Assembly: GCF_013911645.1 (NCBI RefSeq)
Contig: NZ_JACESV010000004.1
Coordinates: 62,001 to 126,000 of the forward strand
Direction: 5' to 3'
DNA length: 64,000 nt
DNA from: Allomuricauda sp.
GTDB taxonomy: Bacteria; Bacteroidota; Bacteroidia; Flavobacteriales; Flavobacteriaceae
Of the stretch, positions 51,182 to 59,575 are shown piece after piece. Numbering within the stretch: position 1 is the first letter of the stretch; each line of letters opens with the position of its first letter. The translations under genes were made by a program, and so were the position numbers. Under the pieces are notes generated by a model. The model was not told the DNA's origin, did not search any database, and saw only the letters and a program-made list of their open reading frames with translations.

Positions 51182-52255
51182 ATGGGACAAAAAACCAAAA
51201 CAATCATAGCTCTAGCCCTTCCAGTACAAATACTATTGGTAAAATGGCTCAGCAGCTACCCTACCTTTGTTGAGGATTATTACAGTAATGGGATTTACAG
51301 CTACATTTCCCGTTTGCTACGAACCTTGTTTGGTTGGATTCCCTTCTCTTTTGGAGATTTGTTGTACACTGCTCTGGTGATTTTAGCCATTGGATATCTT
51401 TACAGGCATTGGAAAAGTATCAAAAGAAAACCGCTATTGTTCTTAAAGGATATTGTTGTAGTACTTTCCATCGTTTATTTTGCCTTTCATCTACTTTGGG
51501 GCATGAACTATCACCGCCAACCCATTAACTGGAAATTGGGCATTGAACGTGAATACACGGTTGACGAATTGGTTGATTTAACCCGATACATTGTCGAAAA
51601 AACAAACCAATATCAATTTGAGTTGACAGGGGATACCGTGTCACCCGTACATATACCCTACTCCAAAAAGGAAATCTTCTCAAAAACGGAAGAGGCCTAC
51701 GGGAACTTTGCAAAACAATACCCCGATTTTGGATACGAACACCGCAGTCTAAAGTCTTCCATATACAGTATTCCACTCACTTTTATGGGATACGGCGGCT
51801 ACCTAAACCCTTTTACCAACGAGGCACAGGTAAACGGGATTACCCCAAAATTTAGATTGCCCACCGTTAGCGGGCACGAAGTAGGTCATCAATTGGGCTA
51901 CTCGGCAGAAGGGGCCACTAACTTTATCGGTTTTTTGGTCACTTCACAAAGTGAAGACCCTTACTTTAAGTATTCTGCTTACAATCATGCCTTAGGCTAT
52001 TGTCTCACCGACCTTTTTCATAAAGATGAGGAACAATATAATAAGATAGTTGCCACCATAAACAAGGGGGTAAAGGAGAACTTTAATGAATTACGCAATT
52101 TTTGGGAAAAATATGAGAACCCCATGGAACCCATATTTAAATCCGTATTCAACACTTTTTTAAAGGTAAACAACCAAAAGGACGGCATCAAAAGTTACAA
52201 CTCTGTTGTTGGATTGATGATTAATTACCGAAATCAACAGTTAGACTCTCCTTGA
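51182..52255 (+). CDS. DUF3810 membrane protein with HExxH motif
   Basis: A 357-residue protein starting at ATG 51182 (a TTG 15 bp upstream is less likely). Three N-terminal hydrophobic segments (about 6-24, 50-72, 88-108) precede a soluble domain with 'HLLWGMNYHRQPINWKLGIE', 'YSIPLTFMGYGGYLNPFTNE', 'TVSGHEVGHQLGYSAEGATN' and 'SAYNHALGYCLTDLF'. His232-Glu233-x-x-His236, with Glu at 'AEGATNF', has the look of a zinc metallopeptidase site, although the family is listed as of unknown function. Stands alone after a terminator. Confidence 0.82.
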   Translation: MGQKTKTIIALALPVQILLVKWLSSYPTFVEDYYSNGIYSYISRLLRTLFGWIPFSFGDLLYTALVILAIGYLYRHWKSIKRKPLLFLKDIVVVLSIVYFAFHLLWGMNYHRQPINWKLGIEREYTVDELVDLTRYIVEKTNQYQFELTGDTVSPVHIPYSKKEIFSKTEEAYGNFAKQYPDFGYEHRSLKSSIYSIPLTFMGYGGYLNPFTNEAQVNGITPKFRLPTVSGHEVGHQLGYSAEGATNFIGFLVTSQSEDPYFKYSAYNHALGYCLTDLFHKDEEQYNKIVATINKGVKENFNELRNFWEKYENPMEPIFKSVFNTFLKVNNQKDGIKSYNSVVGLMINYRNQQLDSP

Positions 52256-52258
52256 AAC

Positions 52259-52289
52259 TTGTGGAGTCCTTAGAGTTAGGTTATATTTA
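52259..52289 (+). promoter_or_regulatory. Candidate promoter of the amidohydrolase pair
   Basis: TTG (52259-52261), 20 bp, TATATTTA (52282-52289); one mismatch to TAnnTTTG. The start codon is 25 bp further. Confidence 0.45.
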
Positions 52290-52314
52290 AACCGACTAAT
52301 TCAATTAAAACCTT

Positions 52315-55260
52315 ATGAAACTTAAACTTTTAGCACTGTTTCTCTTCATGGGCAGTGTTTCTTTGTTTGCGCAGGACTACTTTCCAAAAAATGATGGCGT
52401 AAAGGCAAAGAAAAACAACAATTACACGGCATTCACCAATGCCAAGATCTATGTAACCCCAACACAGGTTATCAATAACGGTACCTTGCTCATCCAAAAC
52501 GGCAAAGTGGTACAAGTGGGGAAATCCGTAAGCATTCCCAAAAATGCTGTTGTAGAAAACCTTGATGGAAAATCCATCTACCCATCATTCATCGATGTAT
52601 TCTCAGGATTTGGCGTGAAACTTCCCAAAAAAGCCAACGGCGGCGGAAGATCGGCACAATATGGGCCATCCAGGGAAGGATTCTACTGGAACGACCATAT
52701 TATGCCAGAGAAAGATGCCATCAATAGTTTTACGTATGATGAAAAAGAGGCCAAAGAACTTCGAAATGCAGGTTTTGGAACCATCAACACACACATTGAA
52801 GATGGTATTGCCAGAGGGACAGGACTTTTGGTTGCTTTGAACGATGAAGCATCCGAAGCACAACGTATCCTATCCGATAAATCTGCGCAATATTTTTCTT
52901 TTGAAAAAAGCATTGCTTCGAGACAATCCTATCCAGGCTCACTAATGGGAGCCATGGCATTGATGCGTCAGGTTTATTACGACATGGACTGGTACAGCAA
53001 AGGCAATGTGGACACCAAGGACCGTTCCTTGGAAGCACTTATTGCCAACAAGGGATTGACCCAGATTTATGCTGCCGGTGATAACGGTAACGTTTTACGC
53101 GCCGATAAGATCGGAGACCTTTTCGGCATACAGTATACCATTTTGGGCGGGGGCGATGAGTACGAGCATATTGACCAAATTAAGGCCACAAACGCCAAAT
53201 TGATCCTACCGCTGGACTTTCCGGATGCATTCGATGTTTCCAACCCATACGAGGCAAAATACATTGCCTTGAAAGATATGAGACACTGGAACTTGGCTCC
53301 ATCAAACCCAAAGGTTTTGGCCGATAACGGTGTGGATTTCTCCATTACTTTGCACGGACTTAAGTCCCCCAAAGAGTTGAAGGAAAAAATTATGAAAGCT
53401 ATTACCTATGGCCTATCCAAGACTAAGGCATTGGAAGCTTTGACCACTGTTCCCGCCCAGATCTTGGGAAAATCCAACGAAATAGGGTCACTACAGGCCG
53501 GAAGCCAAGCCAACTTCTTGATTACCTCTGGTGATATTTTTGACAAAGGGACCACGCTTTACGAAAACTGGGTCCAGGGAACCAAGAATGTTATCGAGAG
53601 CATGGACATCATCGATATTCGTGGGGATTATAATCTCGCTGTTAACGGAAGCACCTACAAGGTTTCCTTGACAGGAGATGCCGATAAACCAAAAGCGGAA
53701 ATCAAAAAAGGTGACGAAACAGTAGATTCCAAGATAGATTATTCCGCCGATTGGCTGAATATTTCTTTTAGTGAAGACAATGTAGGTTCTTACCGTATGG
53801 TCGCCCATGTTCTGCCGGACACTAAAACCATTACGGGAAGTGTGGTTCTTCCCAATGGTGATGAAACTTCGGCAACAATGACCAAGACTTCACCTTTCGA
53901 AGAAAAATCCAAAGACAAAGAAACTGCCGAGAAGCCCCAGCTTATGGCTTTGACCTATCCCAATGTTGGATATGGCTTCAAGAAAAAGCCTGAGCAGGAA
54001 AATATCCTATTCAAAAATGCAACCGTTTGGACGGGAGAGAGCATTCTGGAAAACACCGATGTATTGATCAAAAATGGTAAAATTTCCAAAGTCGGTAAAG
54101 ATTTGCGTGCTGGGGGAGCTACCCTGGTTGATGCCACCGGAAAGCACTTAACTGCTGGAATTATTGACGAGCACACACATATTGCTGCGCTATCCATTAA
54201 CGAAGGAGGACACAATTCTTCCGCGGAAGTACGTATGGAAGATGTAATCGACCCAAAAGACGTTGCCATTTACCGTGATTTGGCCGGTGGAGTTACTACT
54301 GCCCAATTGTTGCACGGTTCTGCCAACCCAATCGGTGGACAGTCTGCCATTTTTAGATTGAAATGGGGAGAAAGTGCCGAGGATATGGTATTCGACAACT
54401 CACCCAAGTTCATCAAATTTGCTCTGGGAGAAAACGTAAAGCAGTCCAACTGGGGGAGCTATTCTCGTTTCCCACAGACAAGAATGGGCGTTGAGCAGGT
54501 ATATACCGATTATTTCCAACGCGCCAAGGAATATGATGAAAAGAAAAAGAGCGGAGAACCTTACCGTTATGATGAGGAGATGGAAACATTGGCCGAAATC
54601 CTAAACGGAGAACGATTCATCTCTTGCCATTCTTATGTACAGAGCGAAATCAACATGATGATGAAAGTCGCCGAGAAATTTGGTTTCCGTGTGAACACTT
54701 TCACACACATTTTGGAAGGTTACAAAGTAGCCGATAAAATGGCCGAACACGGTGTTGGTGGAGGTACATTCAGTGATTGGTGGGCGTACAAATATGAAGT
54801 GAACGATGCTATTCCTTACAACGCCGCCATCATGTCCAGCCAAGGTGTTACCGTCGCCATTAACAGCGATGATGCGGAAATGTCCAGAAGATTGAACCAA
54901 GAAGCCGCCAAAACCGTAAAATATGGAGGCATGTCTGAAATTGAAGCCTGGAAAACGGTAACCTTGAACCCTGCCAAATTGCTTCATTTGGACGACCGCG
55001 TGGGAAGTATAGAGGAAGGCAAGGATGCCGATGTAGTGCTTTGGAGCGACCATCCCCTATCGGTTTATGCCAAAGCTGAAAAAACATTGATCGAGGGTAA
55101 AGTTTATTTTGACTTGGAAAAGGACAAAATGCTACGAGAATCCATCAAAAAGGAAAGAAACCAACTTATTGGTATGATGTTGAACGAGAACAAGAAGGGT
55201 GAAAAGTCCCGTACTCCCGTTCAAAGCAAGAAAGAAGAGTTTAATTGTGACACCCTTTAA
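52315..55260 (+). CDS. Secreted double-domain amidohydrolase
   Basis: A 981-residue exported protein (signal about 1-19, 'SVSLFAQ|D'). It holds two amidohydrolase-like modules. The first (about 35-430) has the beta-sandwich lead 'NAKIYVTPTQVINNGTLLIQ' but the metal HxH is replaced by 'SFIDVFSGFGVK'. The second (about 560-950) has an intact site: 'GIIDEHTHIAALSINEGG', 'ISCHSYVQSEINMMMKVAEK', 'FRVNTFTHILEGYKVADKMA', 'VTVAINSDDAEMSRRLNQEA' and 'VGSIEEGKDADVVLWSDHPL'. Likely a periplasmic metallo-amidase or dipeptidase-like enzyme. A smaller relative follows 9 bp later. Confidence 0.85.
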   Translation: MKLKLLALFLFMGSVSLFAQDYFPKNDGVKAKKNNNYTAFTNAKIYVTPTQVINNGTLLIQNGKVVQVGKSVSIPKNAVVENLDGKSIYPSFIDVFSGFGVKLPKKANGGGRSAQYGPSREGFYWNDHIMPEKDAINSFTYDEKEAKELRNAGFGTINTHIEDGIARGTGLLVALNDEASEAQRILSDKSAQYFSFEKSIASRQSYPGSLMGAMALMRQVYYDMDWYSKGNVDTKDRSLEALIANKGLTQIYAAGDNGNVLRADKIGDLFGIQYTILGGGDEYEHIDQIKATNAKLILPLDFPDAFDVSNPYEAKYIALKDMRHWNLAPSNPKVLADNGVDFSITLHGLKSPKELKEKIMKAITYGLSKTKALEALTTVPAQILGKSNEIGSLQAGSQANFLITSGDIFDKGTTLYENWVQGTKNVIESMDIIDIRGDYNLAVNGSTYKVSLTGDADKPKAEIKKGDETVDSKIDYSADWLNISFSEDNVGSYRMVAHVLPDTKTITGSVVLPNGDETSATMTKTSPFEEKSKDKETAEKPQLMALTYPNVGYGFKKKPEQENILFKNATVWTGESILENTDVLIKNGKISKVGKDLRAGGATLVDATGKHLTAGIIDEHTHIAALSINEGGHNSSAEVRMEDVIDPKDVAIYRDLAGGVTTAQLLHGSANPIGGQSAIFRLKWGESAEDMVFDNSPKFIKFALGENVKQSNWGSYSRFPQTRMGVEQVYTDYFQRAKEYDEKKKSGEPYRYDEEMETLAEILNGERFISCHSYVQSEINMMMKVAEKFGFRVNTFTHILEGYKVADKMAEHGVGGGTFSDWWAYKYEVNDAIPYNAAIMSSQGVTVAINSDDAEMSRRLNQEAAKTVKYGGMSEIEAWKTVTLNPAKLLHLDDRVGSIEEGKDADVVLWSDHPLSVYAKAEKTLIEGKVYFDLEKDKMLRESIKKERNQLIGMMLNENKKGEKSRTPVQSKKEEFNCDTL

Positions 55261-55269
55261 AAATAGATC

Positions 55270-56568
55270 ATGAAAAAAATAGTTTTAATCATAGCAATTG
55301 TTTTTGGGGTTTCATTGAACGCACAACAACCCCCTGCCCCACCTCAATCCGAACAAGTTGCCATTATTGGGGCGACGGCCCATGTTGGTAATGGCGAGGT
55401 GATAGAAAACTGTACCATTATTTTTAATGATGGAAAGATTACCGCTATCGGTGCAGATGTTACGACACCGACTACCGGGACAACGATCAATGCAGAGGGA
55501 AAACATGTTTACCCAGGCTTTATCGCTCCTTCCAAGCCCCTTGGTTTGGTAGAAGTCGATGCCGTTAGAGCAAGTGACGATCAAGATGAAATTGGCGAGA
55601 TGATTCCCCATGTCCGTAGTTTGATAGCCTATAACGCAGAGTCCAAGGTTGTGGAAAGTATGCGTCCCAACGGTGTATTAATCGGACAGGTAACCCCACA
55701 GGGCGGGACCATTTCCGGAACTTCCAGCATTGTTCAGTTTGATGCATGGAACTGGGAAGACGCTGCCTTAAAAACAGACGATGGGATCCACATGAACTGG
55801 CCAAACTTTTTTAGAAGAGGCCGCTGGTGGATGGGCGAAGAAAGAGGATATATCCCCAACAAGGATTATGGGAAGGAAATGGAAGACATCAAAATGTTTT
55901 TCCAAAATTCCAAAGCCTACGGAAAAACAAGCGAGACGGAGAAAAACCTTCCGTTTGCCGCCATGCAGGGTCTTTTCGATGGTTCTCAACGTTTGTACAT
56001 CCATGCCAATGGCGAAAAGGAGATGACCGATGGTGTGACCATGGCCAAAGCAATGGGCGTGAAGCACGTGGTAATCGTTGGAGGATATAGAGCCAACAAA
56101 ATAGCTGATTTTCTAAAAGAAAACGATGTAGCCGTTTTAGTGGAACGTACACACGCCTTGCCAAGTTTTGATGATGATGATTACGACATCACCTACAAAC
56201 TACCAAAATTATTGTTGGATGCCGGTCTTTTAGTAGGCCTTCAAAATGAGGATGCCGCCAATTTCCAAGCTAGGAACCTTGCCTTTTACGCAGGCCAAAC
56301 AGTAGCCCATGGACTGGATAAGGAAACTGCCCTACAATTACTAACTGGCAACACAGCCAAAATTTTGGGTATTGATGATATGTACGGAACTTTGGAAGAA
56401 GGTAAGAGTGCCACCCTTTTTATTTCTGAGGGAGATGCATTGGATATGCGTACCAATAAACTCACTAAAGCCTATATTGATGGTAGGGATATTTCGTTGG
56501 AAACCCACCAGACCGAACTTTGGAAACGGTACATGGGCAAATACGAAAGAGAAAAAGAAGGACAATAG
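55270..56568 (+). CDS. Secreted amidohydrolase-like protein, probably degenerate active site
   Basis: A 432-residue exported protein (signal about 1-18, cut after 'LNAQ'). It has the amidohydrolase scaffold 'IIGATAHVGNGEVIENCTII', 'GKHVYPGFIAPSKPLGLVEV', 'GVLIGQVTPQGGTISGTSSI', 'VGLQNEDAANFQARNLAFYA' and 'DDMYGTLEEGKSATLFISEG', but where the HxH metal motif is expected it reads 'IAPSKPLG'. It therefore may have lost catalysis and act as a partner of the upstream enzyme, which has the intact site. Co-transcribed with it; terminator follows. Confidence 0.8.
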   Translation: MKKIVLIIAIVFGVSLNAQQPPAPPQSEQVAIIGATAHVGNGEVIENCTIIFNDGKITAIGADVTTPTTGTTINAEGKHVYPGFIAPSKPLGLVEVDAVRASDDQDEIGEMIPHVRSLIAYNAESKVVESMRPNGVLIGQVTPQGGTISGTSSIVQFDAWNWEDAALKTDDGIHMNWPNFFRRGRWWMGEERGYIPNKDYGKEMEDIKMFFQNSKAYGKTSETEKNLPFAAMQGLFDGSQRLYIHANGEKEMTDGVTMAKAMGVKHVVIVGGYRANKIADFLKENDVAVLVERTHALPSFDDDDYDITYKLPKLLLDAGLLVGLQNEDAANFQARNLAFYAGQTVAHGLDKETALQLLTGNTAKILGIDDMYGTLEEGKSATLFISEGDALDMRTNKLTKAYIDGRDISLETHQTELWKRYMGKYEREKEGQ

Positions 56569-56576
56569 ATTCCAAA

Positions 56577-56613
56577 ATAAAAAACGGCGCTCGGAAGGGC
56601 GCCGTTTTTGTTT
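56577..56613. terminator. Bidirectional rho-independent terminator
   Basis: AAAACGGCGC (56581-56590) pairs with GCGCCGTTTT (56599-56608) around TCGGAAGG. T-rich tracts follow on the plus strand, and A-rich sequence on the other side gives a U tract for the minus-strand transcript, so it can serve both the amidohydrolase operon and the convergent DUF6503 gene. Confidence 0.88.
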
Positions 56614-56620
56614 TGTGTGA

Positions 56621-57424
56621 TTAATTCATCTTAATGGGCACATATTCCCCATTTTCCGGTTTTTCATAAAACCCTTTAGGTTTGGAGATCTCACTCAAGC
56701 CAACTTCTTCAAAAGTGACCGTACTTGCAGGCTCTAGAATTTTTCTTTCCTCAAATTTGTGCCATGTAATGGATTCAGGAACAATCAATCCATTTACCTC
56801 TTGCCAATTATCATAACGAATCCATTTAACATTATCCGAACTTTCCCCAGATTTGTAGGTCACCGTATAGCCCAACCATGCCATTTGATGGCTTTCTGGG
56901 TCAAAATGGATAAAATACTCATCTTTAGATGAGGCCCCAACTCCCGACTCATAAGCTATTTGGAGGCCGGGATATTTCTTCCCTTCGTATTCCAAATCTT
57001 TAGTTGCGGAATACATAATGCCATCATCGGCCAATACAAAAGGCATTGCATAGAAATAGAACATCAAATTATGGTAAAACCCCGCATCACCTTTATAAAT
57101 TTCGTCGGTGTTCAACAACCACACTTGTTCGCCATCAAAGCCCATTGAAAATTGTTCGGTGTCGATTCTATCTCTTCTGGACCACAAGTCAATAGTATGT
57201 GTTTCGGGCAACTCAGGTTTTGGAAGCACATAAGACAATGTTCGTTGCTTTTTCCATTGCTCCAAACCTCCATGTGCATCAAAAACTTTGACCATGGCAT
57301 CTGGGTACTTCGTTTTGGATTCGTCAATTTCCTGAGGAACAGGCTCTTTAACTGTTTCGGTTTTAGGCGTTTGTTTGCAGGCTAAAACGACCAGAAAAAA
57401 CACTAGAATGGTTAATTTGTTCAT
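56621..57424 (-). CDS. DUF6503 family lipoprotein
   Basis: A 267-residue lipoprotein; the ATG at 57424 gives a short signal with lipobox 'LVVLAC' (Cys16), so an upstream start at 57490 is rejected. The body has 'VFDAHGGLEQWKKQRTLSYV', 'TEQFSMGFDGEQVWLLNTDE', 'FYHNLMFYFYAMPFVLADDG' and 'WLGYTVTYKSG', the pattern of DUF6503, which resembles LolA-like barrels. Function unknown; possibly lipid or hydrophobic ligand binding at the envelope. Confidence 0.75.
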   Translation of the reverse strand: MNKLTILVFFLVVLACKQTPKTETVKEPVPQEIDESKTKYPDAMVKVFDAHGGLEQWKKQRTLSYVLPKPELPETHTIDLWSRRDRIDTEQFSMGFDGEQVWLLNTDEIYKGDAGFYHNLMFYFYAMPFVLADDGIMYSATKDLEYEGKKYPGLQIAYESGVGASSKDEYFIHFDPESHQMAWLGYTVTYKSGESSDNVKWIRYDNWQEVNGLIVPESITWHKFEERKILEPASTVTFEEVGLSEISKPKGFYEKPENGEYVPIKMN

Positions 57425-57494
57425 GATATGAATTTTATCAATTGGTCGAAAACCCCTTTTTATAATTACAGGAATGGCTATTTTTACCATGCGT

Positions 57495-58295
57495 ATGGAA
57501 GCTAAATTGATCAGTAGTGCCCAAAACCCCTTGGTGAAAAAAATTCTTCAACTGAAAGAAAAATCCCGTGAACGAAAAAAGACCGGGCTTTTTGTTGTGG
57601 AGGGACAACGGGAAATTGAACTGGCGCAAAAGGGAGGGTATACTTTGCAAACCCTTCTTTTTTGTCCTGAAATTATGGGTGATATTTCCATTGAGTCCAT
57701 TACAAAGTCCTTAAATCCTGAAATCATCCAAGTTTCTGAAAGCGTTTATGGCAAAATTGCCCACCGTGGCACCACAGAAGGTGTTCTCGGGTTGATGCTT
57801 TCCAAAAACCATGCATTGGAGAACATCTGCTTTAAAAACAAAACACCTTTGGTGCTGGTGGCCGAAGCTCCCGAAAAACCTGGAAACATAGGCGCGCTAT
57901 TGCGAACCGCCGATGCGGCCGCTGTGGACGCCGTTTTAATAGCAAACCCCAAGTCCGACCTATATAGTCCAAACATTATACGTTCCAGCGTAGGTTGCCT
58001 TTTTACCAACCAAATAGGCGTGGGGACCACGGACGAAATCATTGCTTTTTTACGAACCAACCAAATCAAAATTTACTGTGCTGCCTTAACCGCTTCCAAA
58101 AATTATGTGGATTGTGATTTTAAAGCCGCTTCGGCCCTAGTTATGGGTACGGAGGCTACTGGATTAACCGAAAATTGGCTTAAAAATTCCGACCAAAACA
58201 TAATTATACCGATGCAGGGAGAAATAGACTCCATGAATGTTTCGGTATCCGCTGCAATACTTATATTTGAGGCGAAGCGCCAGCGCGGATTTTAA
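57495..58295 (+). CDS. TrmH/SpoU-family RNA 2'-O-methyltransferase
   Basis: About 266 residues from the third possible ATG; ATGs at 57474 and 57489 are in frame and cannot be excluded. The N-terminal substrate-binding domain has 'LISSAQNPLVKKILQLKEKS' and 'GLFVVEGQREIELAQKGGY'. The SPOUT knot contains motif 1 'KPGNIGALLRTADAAAVDAV', motif 2 'LVMGTEATGLTENWL' and motif 3 'NIIIPMQGEIDSMNVSVSAA'. It methylates a ribose in rRNA or tRNA; the exact target is not clear from sequence. Followed 3 bp later by the M48 protease gene. Confidence 0.9.
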   Translation: MEAKLISSAQNPLVKKILQLKEKSRERKKTGLFVVEGQREIELAQKGGYTLQTLLFCPEIMGDISIESITKSLNPEIIQVSESVYGKIAHRGTTEGVLGLMLSKNHALENICFKNKTPLVLVAEAPEKPGNIGALLRTADAAAVDAVLIANPKSDLYSPNIIRSSVGCLFTNQIGVGTTDEIIAFLRTNQIKIYCAALTASKNYVDCDFKAASALVMGTEATGLTENWLKNSDQNIIIPMQGEIDSMNVSVSAAILIFEAKRQRGF

Positions 58296-58298
58296 GCT

Positions 58299-59531
58299 AT
58301 GGAAAAAAATACTCTCTTTTATGTCATTCTAGTCATCCTTGTAGTCCAATATCTCGTTCACCAATATTTGGAGTACCTGAATGCCAAGCGTTTCAAATCA
58401 ACACTGCCCCACGAACTTGCCGATATTTATGATGAGAACGAGTATCGAAAATCGCAACAGTACAAACAGACCAATTATAAATTTGGGGTAATTTCCGATG
58501 GATTCTCTCTGGTTTTGACAGTATGTTTTCTGCTGTTTGGAGGTTTTGAATGGGTAGACCAACTCACTCGCTCCATCACCGATGAACCCATTCCAATGGC
58601 TTTGATTTTCTTCGGAATCATTATGTTTGGAAGCGCCATTCTGGGATTACCTTTCTCTTACTACCGAACTTTTGTGATCGAAGAAAAATACGGATTCAAC
58701 AAGACCACTAAATCCATTTTTTTATCGGACAAATTAAAAGGTGGAATCCTTACCATTATTTTAGGAGGAGGTATTCTGACTTTGTTTATGCTGTTTTACC
58801 AGTCTACCGGGCCCAATTTTTGGATGTATGCATGGGCCATGGTTGCCGTGGTTATCCTTTTCATCAATTTGTTCTATAGCCGCTTGATCGTACCACTGTT
58901 CAACAAGCAAACACCACTTGAAGATGGGAGCCTAAAAAGCTCCATTGAAAACTATGCCCAGAAAGTGGGTTTTGAGCTCCAAAACATCTTTGTGATCGAT
59001 GGCTCCAAGCGTTCCACAAAGGCAAATGCTTATTTTTCGGGCTTTGGAAAAGAAAAACGCATCACCCTATTTGACACCTTGATCAATGATTTGAGCGAAG
59101 ATGAAATTGTGGCAGTATTGGCCCACGAAGTAGGTCATTACAAGAAGAAGCACATTATTGTCAACCTTATTGTCTCACTTTTGACCACAGGTCTGACATT
59201 GTTCATACTTTCATTGTTCATCAACCACCCTGAAATATCGTTGGCCATTGGGGTATCCACTCCAAGCTTCCATGCCGCTTTGGTAGGTTTTGCCCTGTTG
59301 TACAGCCCAATCTCCGAAATCACCGGTTTGGTCATGAACTATTTATCGAGAAAATTCGAGTTTCAAGCCGACGATTTTGCCAAAACAACATTCGCGGCAA
59401 CCCCGCTGGTATCTTCTTTAAAAAAATTGTCCAAAAAAAGCTTGAGCAACTTAACACCACACCCCGCCTATGTTTTTGTGCACTACTCCCACCCACCACT
59501 GGTGGAACGTATCCGAAACCTAAAGGCATAG
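58299..59531 (+). CDS. M48-family (Ste24-like) membrane metalloprotease
   Basis: A 410-residue membrane peptidase related to Ste24/CAAX prenyl protease. Several membrane helices (about 5-20, 65-85, 100-125, 145-200, 290-345) surround the zinc motif His276-Glu-x-x-His280 ('LAHEVGHYKKKHIIV') with the distal Glu in 'RKFEFQADDFA'. Signature 'SRLIVPLFNKQTPLEDGSL' and 'VIDGSKRSTKANAYFSGFG' agree. Bacterial members take part in membrane protein quality control. Confidence 0.93.
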   Translation: MEKNTLFYVILVILVVQYLVHQYLEYLNAKRFKSTLPHELADIYDENEYRKSQQYKQTNYKFGVISDGFSLVLTVCFLLFGGFEWVDQLTRSITDEPIPMALIFFGIIMFGSAILGLPFSYYRTFVIEEKYGFNKTTKSIFLSDKLKGGILTIILGGGILTLFMLFYQSTGPNFWMYAWAMVAVVILFINLFYSRLIVPLFNKQTPLEDGSLKSSIENYAQKVGFELQNIFVIDGSKRSTKANAYFSGFGKEKRITLFDTLINDLSEDEIVAVLAHEVGHYKKKHIIVNLIVSLLTTGLTLFILSLFINHPEISLAIGVSTPSFHAALVGFALLYSPISEITGLVMNYLSRKFEFQADDFAKTTFAATPLVSSLKKLSKKSLSNLTPHPAYVFVHYSHPPLVERIRNLKA

Positions 59532-59575
59532 TTTTTGTTGTTTAGATAATAAGATTGTAGTAAATTTAAAATACT

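Noticed and set aside
57425..57490. Upstream start of the DUF6503 protein
   Set aside because: The ATG at 57424 gives a standard lipoprotein signal; the extension would bury it.
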